64,000 bases of DNA from Jacaranda mimosifolia (Eukaryota; Streptophyta; Magnoliopsida; Lamiales; Bignoniaceae): assembly GCA_018894105.1 (NCBI GenBank), contig CM032117.1, positions 43,324,501 to 43,388,500 of the forward strand, given 5' to 3'. The notes below the pieces were generated by a model. That model saw nothing but the letters and a program-made list of their open reading frames with translations, searched no databases and was not told the origin of the DNA. Each line of letters starts with the position of its first letter. Position 1 is the stretch's first letter. This document shows positions 1-11,679 of the stretch, piece after piece. A program made the position numbers and the translations under genes.

Positions 1-3000
1 ACCACGATCAACATCGTAAAATCTCTGAATCAATGCTATCACTGTTGACTTCCCACAGCCACTCTTTCCAACAAGTCCGATGCTTGTGCCTGCTTTCATT
101 TCCAAGCAGAATTCGTGTAGCACCAGCATTTCGGGCCGCCCTGGATATGCAAAATCAACCCTTTTCAGCTCTATGCCACCGCTCATCTTTTCTAACTTCA
201 TTCCCCCATTCTCATCTCCAGCCTAAAACCAACAAATTCAAGAAGGCCTTGATTACCTGAAAAGAATAGTGCAAGTATGTATACAGCTTGTAAAAAATGG
301 AAGGTTTAATTAATTACTTACGGTGTAGGATCCTAGAATTAGTGATTTGCGATCAAGAATTGCAAATATAGATGCAACAGCTGCTGAGCCCTTGGCCAGA
401 TCAGAAGTCATACTCCCTGCTTCAGCAATAACCTTTCCTGTGCTCACCAAAATGAAGAAAGTCTTGAACACATCGCCTGCTGATATTTCTCCTTTGTCAA
501 CTAATGTGCCCCCATACCAAAAATCCAGAGCCCAGCATATGAAAGTTAGACCTTGAGCTGATCCTATACCGACCCCTGCAAGCCATGATTTCTTTCTAGC
601 CTCCTTCCTTGGCTCATCTTGAGCTTCATCAAAAATCTCAAGAACCTTCCCAATGCTTCCAAATGAAGTTACGATTCTGTGGTTGTAGACAGCCTCAGCA
701 GCAACTTGAGTGCTTTGATTCTGTGCCTTGACAAATTTACCTGTGATGGTGGAGAGTATAACTTTTCTTGTGTAAAAGCAGAGAATTGTGAGTGGCTGGA
801 CTGCAATCATCACAAGTGCAAGCTTCCAAGCCACGATTAGCCCAATCACCATTGCAGTTATCACAGCTGATGTAGTCTGAATCAAGAGAGAAACTCTATC
901 AGCTACAAGGGACTTGACCATGGATGCCTCATTGCTCAGTCTAGAACATAATGCTGCACTTGAGTTTTGTTCTTCATCAAACCAAGCAGCTTCAAAAGTC
1001 AAGATTTTCTCAAGCATTTTCAGTCTTATTCTTCTCGTCAGGCACTCGCCCATGTAAGCAAAATTGTAATGCTGGCAGAGGTTTACCGTTATTGAGACGA
1101 GGCAAAGTGAGCTGAAAATCTGAGCATATCTCTCAATACGAGCCTGCATTTCTGCATGACTTGGTATAAAAAATGCCGAAATCATGCCACCTATGGTCAG
1201 TGCATAGAGAGGCTGCACAGTGCCAAAAGCTATAGCCGAGAGGCTCCCGATAAGCCCTTGTTTCCATTCAGGCGAGTTTAAGGAAAGCAGCCTGGAGAAG
1301 GATGGCCGAGGATAAGATAGTGGCTGTGGAGTGGGATTTACAGGCAACGGTGAAGCAAAAGAGGCCGGGCTGGATCTTGCTGTGCTTTTTCTTCCTGCAC
1401 TGCTTCTTGCTGACGAAGAGAGGTGAGCTTCAAGGCTCTGATCTTGATCCAATGCACTAATTTGTCTTTGAAGTTTTGCTAATCTTGCATAGTGGCCATT
1501 CATGTTGATGAGATCATTGTGGGTGCCAATCTCAACTACACTGCCACCATTTACAACTGCAATCAGATCTGCATTTTTTATTGTTGAGAGCTTATGGGCG
1601 ACGACCTGATTACGTTTCACAAAAATACAAGTTAGACTAATATTACAAGTCTTAGTAGCACATAATCTTGTGTTTAATAAGAAAGATTCAAGTGTCAGGC
1701 CTGATGATTATAGTGGCCGATCCAGAACTATCCATAAGATTAAGTGCTATTCAAATTAGATGTCTGCATGTGCGATTGCAAATGTCACCCCTTGATGTAA
1801 AATTACTTAAGTCTCCTTTATACATGTTGTAAAGAATCCATATTTAGGGGCAATTTCATCATTTTTGTTGAGAGTATCTCGTATCAAACAACAAATAGAG
1901 ATGATTATCAATTAAATATCTAATTTTCTACTAGCCACTACTAGCTAAATTTTAGTATCAAACTCACCATAAGTAAAATATTGAGAGGTTATAAAATAAT
2001 AGGAGTGTCATAATTGGGAGAACAGAATGTAATTTATAAGGTGCCAAAAAGTAGAAGTAAGGCAGTACCAGTGTTGTTCTGCCCATGGAGGCTTGATCTA
2101 AGGCATTTTGAACAAGTGTTTCTGATTCAGAATCAAGTGCACTTGTAGCTTCATCAAGGAGAAGAATCACAGGATTTCTTATGATGGCTCTAGCAATGGA
2201 GATCCGCTGTTTTTGCCCACCTGATAAAAGTGCTCCTCTTTCCCCAACCTATAGGTATGATGAGAAAGAACATCATCAACTACCTTGTCAACAGTCCTAA
2301 CAACATTTTTAAATCGGTTAACACACAATCAACTGACCTTAGTCTCATACCCTTCTGGAAGTTGCCTGATAAAATTATGGGCATTTGCTGTCATGGCTGC
2401 AGCCACTACATCATCCATTGTGGCATCAAGTTTCCCAAATAAGATGTTTTCTTTCACCGACGTCCCAAATAACGCGTGTTCTTGGCTCACCAGTCCCATT
2501 TGCTGCCTCAACCATTTCAACTGCAATGTTCTTATATCCACCCCATCAATGCGCACAGCTCCTTCATTCGCATCATAAAACCGTTGTACTAATGAAATTG
2601 CGGTTGATTTTCCACTTCCACTTGCACCAACAAGAGCTATAGTTTTCCCTGCTTCGATTTTAAGGTTGAAGTCCTTAAGCACTATAGCATCAGGGCGTGA
2701 GGGATATGAGAATTTGACATGCTCAAATTCAAGTTCTCCACTTATCTTGTCCAACACAAGTCCCTTTGTGTCTTCACCATCAATTTCTGGAATTCGATCG
2801 ATTCTATCGAATATTCTTGAGGCTGCAACTGAAGCTTCGGTAAAATATTTCAGTTCAGGTATTGCCACTCCTAGGGCTCTGCATGGTATAATGAAGTATT
2901 TGTCAGAAACTTATAAAACCAAGGGAATTTTCACGACAACTAACATTCAAACCATGATGATGAAATTAATATTAGACCCTTAGACAAACATTCGATGATA

Positions 3001-5289
3001 TAAAGAAAATAATTTACAAGTCTTTCATCCTAAAGAAATTGAATGCGCATTAAATTCTTCATATGAAAACTCCAAAGGGTGATGGTGAGTACTAATATAT
3101 ACTTGAATTCCTATTGAGTCTCATGGAATAGTAATAGCAAATGGTCTACTTATATAGCCCTCTCATGGAATCTTATCCATTTTTCTACCATTCAACTCTC
3201 TTATTGTTAGCCCTCACTAGCATCACAAGACAATTCAAATTGCCTATAAGAGAGGATGTAAGAGAATTATAACTTGATGGTTTATGGGGCACTTTCAATA
3301 GCTAAAAGTCAAACTCAAACTTTAGGACACTCCGTAGGCTCAAATGCAAAATGAAATCTTTCTTTCAGTCTTGCTCCAATCCCAATAGGAGAAAGAGCTA
3401 GCAATTTAATGGCTCCGTGTGGGATTACCATAGGGTTCCCCGCCGGGACCTTGGGATGCATTAACTATGTACCAGGAGATAAATTGGTAAAAACAGTTCA
3501 ATGCTCAACTCATTTCCCAAGTTTAGGCAATCAATTAATTTTTCATTATTATCATGAAGAAAAAGAAACAGGCTTTCAAGAAATATATATGTATGAAATG
3601 TAACGAGCATGTTATGGAGAAGAGGCAACATACAATCCACCCAATACAAAGGAAACGCCAGCTGCATATATCCTTCCTCCACTTTGTCCTTTGTACATGA
3701 CGAGATGGCTCCCATACCAAGCAAGCAAGGCCCATATTGCAAAAGAAAGCCCTGTACTTCCAATAGCAAGACCTTTAGCGATTCCTTGTTTAATTCCAAG
3801 CTTTTTAGCTCGGTCCAATATCAATGAATACTTTTCAATAATGCTCTTTTCAGCAGTAAATGAATACACAGTCTTGATGGAGCTGAGAGCCTGCCCAACA
3901 ATAGAATTTGCTTTGCTGTACTCCTTGAAGCTCTTCTTGGATAAATAGAAAAGGTATTTGCCATATATCAATCCAGGAATGATTAAGAGAAAGATAGTGG
4001 GGAAGGCCACCAAAGACAACCTCCAGGAGAAATAGGTTGAGAATGCAAGTCCTGATATGAACACTGACATGTTCATCAAAAATATTGGCACCTATATAGT
4101 TACAACAGCTTATCAATATCAGAATGAATTAGCTCGGATTAATACAGTCTGTTAATTCACTTGACAATTTATTTTCTTTCTTTTTCATTGTTTTGATCTG
4201 AGAAAAACTAATCACAAAGATTTTTGGCCTACAATTTTATATGAGGCTCGTACAGAATTAAACAATTAATTTGCAAGGAAATGATCATTAAAAGCTTTAT
4301 GCATACCTTCTCACTAAGTACTTCTTGTATGAGAGAAGTGTCTTTGGAAATGCTGTTTATGATTTCTGAAGTTGTTGCCTCTTGTGAATCAAAGAATCCA
4401 ACTTCTTGCCTAAGCACAGCTTCCAAGTACTTGTACCGAATCTTTAAAACCTGCCGCTCACTAGTTTTGCTCCAGCAATAGCCTTCTGCAGTGTTTATAT
4501 AATTCTTTCCCAATTCAGAAAGCATCCCATTGATTATGCATCAAACAGTCCTTTAGGGTTTTAAAAATATCACATCCTTAGTTGGATCTTTATTATGTTC
4601 AGTTATTTGATGACTGATCATACGTAAATCTCATTGTTAGTTTGATATCTTCTTTTCTTTTTTCATTTTTTTTTTTTTTTTTTTTGTGGTGGTGGGGTTG
4701 TTAGTTTGTATCTCATGCAATGTGATATAGACACTAGGGACCATTCAGAAGATGGGCCAGACCTCCAAAGACTCCTTGATGAGTGATATTTCAGCAAATA
4801 ATGAAGAGAAAACTAGGAAAGTTCATGATAATTACCCAAAAATGCTACTGCCATGACTGCTACTCCCAAGTATACAAAGTATAAACTGCACTGTTAAGAG
4901 AATCAATCCCAGAAAAAAAAACACGAGGAGTTAGTCAAGTCATCAAAACAAGAATTAAGTGAATATAATTAAGCTGTAAAACTGAGAGAGTTGAAACTTA
5001 ATCATAGAAAGTTTAGTTTGTGAATGCTAACCTTTTCAATCTCATCCATGAAGTTCCCATGGTTTTGAGGTGACTTTTTACCATAACCCAAGCTATTAAA
5101 GAGCCGGCTAACGTATACCAGTAGGCAGTTTGTTGACATGCCATCTCCAATAGCCCCAAATGTCCCCAACAGCATGAGCAAAATGTCTAACCAGTCAGCA
5201 TATCTGAAAATGATCCTTAATGAACTTCCCCTCTCCTCCCCTCCAACCATTTCTCCTTTCTCTTTCAATGACTTTTCTGGTGTACACAT
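1..5289 (-). CDS. ABCB8-like: ABC transporter B family protein (ABCB8-like, P-glycoprotein type), 3' end off window
   Basis: Full-size plant ABCB exporter (TMD1-NBD1-TMD2-NBD2) expected in a membrane and driven by ATP; the substrate is unknown. Exons, 5' to 3' on the minus strand: 5032-5289, 4836-4890, 4307-4485, 3634-4091, 2338-2878, 2069-2248, 322-1605, 1-222 (continues left). All junctions are GT-AG and the frame stays open for 1059 codons; the family is usually about 1240 aa. Seen: an N-terminal segment reading [16 protein letters not shown]; Walker [10 protein letters not shown] (about residues 401-409); signature LSGGQ (505-509); Walker B LLLDEA (526-531); H-loop His561 in VVAHKLST; a Ser-rich linker (about 595-650); TMD2; and a second Walker [10 protein letters not shown] (1037-1045). 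The ATG at 5289 is chosen; the frame extends upstream only to a GTG. I assign ABCB8 from the N-terminal and linker sequence, from memory of plant homologues. No lesion is seen. The second signature and Walker B lie outside the window. Confidence 0.9.
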
Positions 5290-6254
5290 TTTTAGCCCTC
5301 TTTGATATAGTAACACCTAGTAAAGAAGAGTAGAGTGTATGTGGATTTGTTTGCTGATCAGCTCAAGTTTTCCCTGCAAACAGAAACAAGAGTAGACAGA
5401 AAGGAGATTTTTCTTGTAAGAAAAAAGCCTTGATTTCCTATAATGTGTTAACGTTTATGTATATATAGATTAGACGAATTTGAGCAAAATTACTTTGCCA
5501 AGGAGCCCTACACTAGCTACATGATGACTAAAGCGTAATCTTTATGTGGGGTTGCATGGTTTATACTCTTTTTTGTGCATTGGTGGAGGTCAATTTCAGC
5601 ACCACCAAACCATGATAACTCTTTTGTAAGTAGGGTTTTCAACAAAGATGACTGTGGCCTCTGTCTTATCGCTCCCCTTTTTTGATGGTTTGCATTTTTT
5701 TTTCTGTCGGTTTTGGTTGGTTGTTTATGGCAAGGTGAAGTTGCTTTGATCAACTTTTGTCCTTTTAGCATTGGACTTGTGTTCAATTATTTAATCTTGA
5801 AAGGTAGCAAAGGACATGCATTTACCAGAAAATCCTTTTAATTAATTTGGATTTCTCTCTTTCTCTAATAAATTTTATCCTCATTTTCTGCAATTTGTGG
5901 AAGCAAGTTGACATGTTGCTACTACAAGGGGTTTTACTCTATTTTCAGTAGAAATTTATGTCCACACCTTTGTTTTGTTGTTTAAATAAATAAATTAAGT
6001 TTTAGCCTTTGTTTACTTAACCAGCAATACTAAGAGCATGCATATATCTAAGTTGTCATTCTAAAATAGTAAAATATAATGGGACAAATTGATTCCTAAC
6101 TTTAGTTGCTAGTCATAATATTGAACAGCGCTAGGGAAAAAGACCAGCAAGCAATGTTGAAGCCATTTAGTTAACTTAATTCTATTGTTGCTTGAGATTT
6201 ACATTGTATTTTTGGCTAAGTCTAATCAATTTATAGAAATGAATAAAAAGAAAG
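5290..6254. other. Upstream spacer of the ABCB-like gene
   Basis: AT-rich non-coding sequence holding the presumed 5' UTR and promoter of the minus-strand transporter gene. No coding region or recognisable transposon was seen. The short open frames here have no family resemblance that I can recognise. Confidence 0.6.
5460..5467 (-). promoter_or_regulatory. Candidate TATA box of the ABCB-like gene
   Basis: The minus strand reads TATATATA about 170 bases upstream of the ATG at 5289, a plausible distance if the 5' UTR is about 140 bases. The neighbourhood is AT-rich, so this is only a candidate. Confidence 0.3.
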
Positions 6255-6266
6255 CACCAAATCTAT

Positions 6267-6391
6267 CTATCTATATATATATATATATTATTTATACACA
6301 CGCACACATATCAGGAGTTCGGTAGGGCTCGAACTCCTAACTTCCCACATCATACGAGAGACTTATGCCATTGGGCCATAGGCCACTTGGC
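6267..6391 (-). mobile_element. tRNA-derived SINE with 12-bp target-site duplication
   Basis: Short retroposon in minus orientation. The head, read on the minus strand from 6391, has a tRNA-like region with an A-box-like TGGCCCAATGG and a B-box-like GAGTTCGAGCCC (plus-strand positions 6325-6336). The tail ends in simple TA and GATA repeats (6267-6300). The 12-base direct repeat CACCAAATCTAT flanks it at 6255-6266 and 6392-6403, as expected from LINE-assisted insertion. The length, about 125 bp, is short for a plant SINE, so the body may be reduced. It is not a tRNA gene: there is no acceptor-stem pairing. Confidence 0.72.
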
Positions 6392-6735
6392 CACCAAATC
6401 TATATCAGTTGCACTGTTTTCATTCAAAGTGTTAATTAATTTCAACATCTTGGTCTTGGATATATAGTGAGACGTCTGTTCAAAGTATTAATTTCCACTT
6501 TTTGGTCTTGATATATAATGAGATTGATTTATGATTTGCATCGAGTAAAATATGTTAATTTTTAAGAACTTATAATAGATTTTGTTAATCAATTACTGCA
6601 GGTTGCATAGTAGCTTTATTATATATCTTACTCATAACTTAATAGAACAACTTCAAGTCAAATTAGAAAGGTCAGTGAGTTTAATTAAAAATCGATTATA
6701 AGATGTTATGTTATCCTATTTATAATTTTATCAAA

Positions 6736-7011
6736 TATTTCCCTCCATCTTATTTCAGTAAGTTTATTTTTGCTCAACACTGAATTTTAGATAAATACTT
6801 GAAAAAGTAAAATTTTTTATGTATGTTTATGTTATAATTACCATTGCAAATAGCTACTGAGAGCGGTGAGTGCAGGCAAATCAATCATTATTGTAATTGA
6901 GGGGAGTAACTTTGGAACAAAAATTTATATTTTAAAAAATAAAATCTAATTTTAAAATGCTTCAAAAAGAAAATTAATTAAAGTGATGAATTTGATATGG
7001 AGGGTATAGTA
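6736..7011. mobile_element. Degenerate Stowaway-like MITE
   Basis: The left end reads CCCTCCATCTTATTTCAGTA and the right end, reverse-complemented, reads TACTATACCCTCCATATC. Both resemble the CTCCCTCC-type terminal inverted repeats of Stowaway/Mariner MITEs, and TA occurs at both outer edges. The interior is AT-rich and non-coding. The ends have diverged, so the call is moderate. Confidence 0.45.
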
Positions 7012-9214
7012 CAAGATTTTGCATATCTCCCTACTTTGGTACAATGTCTCTCGTGCACTATATATAATCAGGGGGTCTAGTGCAGCTAATATCAGCTGCA
7101 TGTGGAACTTTATAGTTAAATATTTGGTAATGAAATATGTTAGCAGATAAAGAAAAAAATTCTCTTTTGTTTTAATGGGTTGGCAACATAACCTTTCCTC
7201 AACTTACTTTATTAATCAAAATATTGTATTTTAATTGCTGGGTCTCTCTCGTGCAATCCCCCTTTTGGTGCATTATTGCTTATTGCACCATGTTTTGTGG
7301 CCAAACAAAAAAGCAAGAAATATTTATAAATTAAGAACCAAACATGGGTAGGGAAAAAAAAGAAAAGAAAAGAAAAGTGAGATCCTTTTTATTTGCTTCC
7401 ATCGATCTATTTAAAGAGCATGTCATTGATCTTTTGGTAATGGAAGGCTTTTAATAAATTTGATCTTGGTATATTTTTCATTTAGAAGTATGTTACATTT
7501 TCAGGTTTGATTTACACATTGATAATGATATGTTAATAATGCGATGAAGATATATATGTTTTTTCAATTAATTTTAAATTAAATTAATGATTTTGTACTT
7601 TATTCTTAATTAGAGTTATAGCACAAGAATAATAATTAAAAGACAAACATATATGTCCTAATTCATCAGCGAAACAAGAAATATTAGCAGAAATAACATT
7701 ATTCCTAGTAGATGTTCAATCATGTTTTATCTTCTCATCACATTGGCTGCCAAAATTTTCCTCATCTTTTCATATGCAGTAAGTAAGCTAAGCCTTTTGA
7801 AAACATAAGGTGATAAATCTCACTGTTCACCCTTTCTTTTTACAAGTGTGAACTACACTTTACTAATTAATTACTCTTCTAATTTTACATTAATTAGTTC
7901 AAGAAATTTAAACATCAAAATATTTGAAATATTAATTAGAATTGAGAGGTTAAATCAAGCTAGCTTTGTGCACGATAAGACAAGTTTGCATAATGCTAAA
8001 TTCTACCTTAAGGTTTAAAATTCATAGCGTAACACAAATTAATTTCAGGAGTATTATTATTATTATTATTTTTATTTTTTGTAAATGTTAAAATTTATAC
8101 CAGTTTATGAAATTTCTCTTTGTAATAAGAAAAGGTAATTTAATTCCACCTCACTAACTGCCCACTCCCTAGGGATGCGTAAATTAAGGGGAAATGAAAT
8201 GAAAGCAAAAACGTGCTACTGTTTGACAAGATGCTTAGTGGAGTTTACATCCATCTTTACAAGTTGAATAAATTCAATTCAAATTAAAGACCCCCTGCTG
8301 AGGTCTGCGCTTAATAAAAAACGATGGCGTTTGTCCAAAATTATAATAGAAATATATTTGATTTTATACAACCCACGTGAATCCCACACACATCTTAAAC
8401 ATAGGACAAGTCTAATTATATATTTATTTTAGTTAAATAAAAGAGAAACGTGGGAACGCAAAGGAATTTTGGTTGTCTAGTGAATATTGGAAGAAGAAAA
8501 AATAAAATTAAAAATAGAAAATGTTGACCAAGGCCAAGGGTATATATACTTGCCTTATTGGAAACTCCCAGCAAATGCCTTTCATAAAAATAAAAAAAAA
8601 TAAAATAAAATAAAAAAGGTGGGGGGGGCATTCTTTCCAATTCTAATATTATAAATCTCTTAAGATTTTTAGTTAACCAAATTAAGTTGAAGTTATTCGG
8701 CACGTACAAATGTAGAGGATATGAACTTAATTATAGCAGTATCCCAAATATATTCTCCTAAGTGGTAAGTGGTAAGTCTTAGTTTAACTACATCAACAAA
8801 ATCCCTAATTAATAAATATATGAATTTAGGTAGGTAGTACAGGATTAATGGTTTGATCAGAAATCAATCATCTATATATTTCTTAAAACAAAAGAGTGCA
8901 GACAGAGAAAAAGAAGAATTAATTAACAAGCTCCATAATTTTAATAAAAATCTAAAAAGATGTATATATATATATATATATATCAACTAATTAACACTTC
9001 AATTATGAAATTCATGCAGCAAAATAATGAATAGAAGAAGGAAAAGTGTACCTACCAGAGCAATAATTAACGGTCTACAGCTGCGTCTGAATCCTTGAGA
9101 AAGAACCCAATGCCATTCCTTGGAAATTAATTATCCTTTGATATTGAAGCTGAATTAATATTTGATGTCAAGTACTCTTTCACCATGCATGACCAAAATC
9201 GAAGCGATCATTTC

Positions 9215-9263
<49 letters not shown>

Positions 9264-10035
9264 ATATATGCATCTAGCCAAGGTGGATCAATTGATGAAA
9301 CGTAATTAATATTGTTGTTGATTTGCACTTGGCTTTGAACCGTCTACAAATGAAGTGGTTCACATATATATACACACAAACAAATAGTCGTACGCAAAAA
9401 AGGATGATGCTGTACAAATATTCTGCTAAAAAATTTAGCACATTTAAAAGACCAAAGAAATAAAAGTTAAGGGACTTTCTACTTGGAGTCTTTGATGCCT
9501 AAACATATTGCATCCATCCAACTTTAAAAATTCTTAGTATAGATTCTTATCATAAATTATTTATTCCTTCAATTGATCCACGTGGTTAAATATATATGAA
9601 AAAATGTTGCGTGCATGTTCTCCTAATTAATACATATAATAATTATAACCGACCAAGAATTTTTTTTATGAAATATTAATTTATAATTAAGTACAATTAA
9701 TCAACTGCTTTAGTGCCCGGCTTTTCATATATATATATATATATATATAACAATACCAGTAATTAATTACTATATTTTTTGTGGCTCTAGAATTAACATA
9801 CAGCTTTCCGAAAATATAATCTTTTCCAGGGCTGATTACACTAAATAAGAATATCATATGATAATTAACATGTGATAGCTAGAATGTCATGGAAACGTCA
9901 TTGATGGAGTTGTTAAACTTACATTGTTCTCCCTAATCCTTATTATATACATATATATTAGCATGCTTACAATGAACAATTATTTATGCTAATTTTTTAA
10001 CTAATGATCTCTCTTCTCCAATATGTGGTCAAAAA
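7012..10035. other. AT-rich intergenic spacer
   Basis: About 3 kb with many A/T homopolymers and TA runs (for example 8960-8981 and 9728-9750). I see no exon structure, conserved coding segment or transposon ends. Open frames such as the one at 8416-8709 are low-complexity. Confidence 0.55.
9215..9262. repeat. Compound (TA)n(TG)n microsatellite
   Basis: A TA run passes directly into a TG run, continuing to about 9262. Other dinucleotide tracts lie at 11148-11183 (TA/CA), 25033-25069 (TA/TG) and 34871-34920 (TG with CG interruptions). Confidence 0.9.
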
Positions 10036-10147
10036 GTATTGAACTAAATCAATAAATTAAACTTTAGTCTCCAAGAATAAGACCTCAACTTGCTTTTTGA
10101 ATTTTCTTATTATAATGTAACAAATAAATATTATGAAATTAATGTTA
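10036..10147 (+). repeat. Dispersed repeat, copy 1 (mate at 18459-18563)
   Basis: About 110 bases from GTATTGAACTAAATCAATAA to the end of a stretch reading ACAAATAAATATTATGAAAT. It aligns almost base for base with 18459-18563 in the same orientation. It is non-coding and no transposon ends are recognised. Confidence 0.75.
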
Positions 10148-11150
10148 AGTAGCAGTACTGTTTTCCGACAAGTGCGGTATGACAAGGATGATTAATTGAT
10201 GACAATGTCCTAGCCCACCATTAGGTATTTAATATAATGCACATCCCTCCGGCCTTAATTAATTAAGGTTAATGCACTGGTCAAAATGTTTATTATGAAT
10301 TATAAATTTAATTATGTTTGCTAATCCTCTTTATTAGTGAAGCTACATGTGGTAAAAGTTTTGATACATGCATAATTATATATATTACGTCTGTCCATAA
10401 CTGAATGTCCGAGACTAAGGTGGCTAATAGTTAAAGAAAGAGCTTAGCTAATTTTTTTTTACACTTCATTTACATATTGTATGAGCCATTTTGAGATATA
10501 AAATAAATTACCAACAAAAAGTCCGGAAACTGAGGTGGTTGATAGATTAAGTAAATTTTATACCATAACAAGGAGCATAAATTATAAACATGGAGGAAGA
10601 ATTATTTTGCGCCATGTTTAGTTTAATTCTATCCGTATTTCACTTATTTAATTTGTATAGATAGTTCGGCAAGTTCACATAATACCCACATGTGTTATTC
10701 CTCTAATTTCACATGGACATCACGTAAAGAAAAATTATTGCATGGTAAAATTAGTAGTACCAACACTCTTGTTAATTATGGCAAAAATCATATGATGCTG
10801 AAATTTATAACAATATATATAATTCATAATTTTGATATATATAAATCGATTATTGTATTAGCAGCGATCATATTTAATATTTCCCCTACTATTGAATGCA
10901 ATATTTTTCCCCACTAGTTGGGGCCATACAGTTATGATATCCTCTATTTCATCTCCTATTTCGTTTCATGGATATATGACATATCTATTAAATATTTTTT
11001 AATTTATAAAAATAATTGATTGAGAATCAGATATGCTTGGCATATATGCATCAAATTAGAATAGAATATAAAATACAAAATGATATAAAATTATTGTACT
11101 GCCCTGTGAAAAATGAAATAGGCAAAAGACTCCCCGTGAAAAATAAATAA

Positions 11151-11184
<34 letters not shown>

Positions 11185-11419
11185 AACCCCCGTTGTCATT
11201 TTAAAAACCATGCAACAAACCCCCTTCCGTGCTTTGGTAATGCCAACACGTGTGTTTATGCGACTGGTTATGGTTTTATTGTAGGAAAAAGGTCAATTTT
11301 ATCCTCTTATTATGTAATATATGTAAAAATTCTGCTTCCCCATTTTTTCCCATCGGCTGAAAGAGACTCAACATTACCTTCTTCTCCAAAATTTTTGCTC
11401 ATCGATTTGAAGAGCTCCA

Positions 11420-11674
11420 ATGGCATCTTCTTCTATAAACACCATGAGGAACAAGTACAGGTTGAATAAACCCACATTGGACCTACGATATGGGAAGCCT
11501 CCAGTTTGTAGATGCTTGGCTGATGTAGCCCTTCGAGTAGTGGTGAACGATAGGAAAAGCTTGTTTGTTAAGCTGTATTATTGTTGCCCTCTTCAACATT
11601 GCAACTTCTTTAAGTGGTGTATGCCTTTCAGAGCAACATGGTCTCCATCTAGGCTTCCGGTGACGTATCCATAG
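11420..11674 (+). pseudogene. GRF-type zinc-finger protein, truncated (N-terminal part)
   Basis: An 84-codon frame starting MASSSINTMRNKY, with a GRF-like finger: VCRC near residues 29-32, then LYYCCPLQ and HCNFFKWC around 52-66. GRF fingers bind single-stranded nucleic acid, and small GRF proteins are common in plant transposon-derived genes. The frame stops at 11672-11674, six bases before the CACTA terminus at 11680. Family members normally continue with a coiled region and a C-terminal membrane segment, which is found displaced at 16092-16270. I infer that the insertion broke the gene. A promoter is not evident. Confidence 0.6.
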
Positions 11675-11679
11675 GAGCT

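Noticed and set aside
5290..5316. Nine-codon extension of the ABCB-like protein
   Set aside because: It begins with GTG. The first ATG in frame is at 5289.
6310..6400. A tRNA gene on the minus strand
   Set aside because: Box-like motifs are present, but there is no acceptor-stem pairing or anticodon arm, and a 12-bp target duplication shows a SINE.
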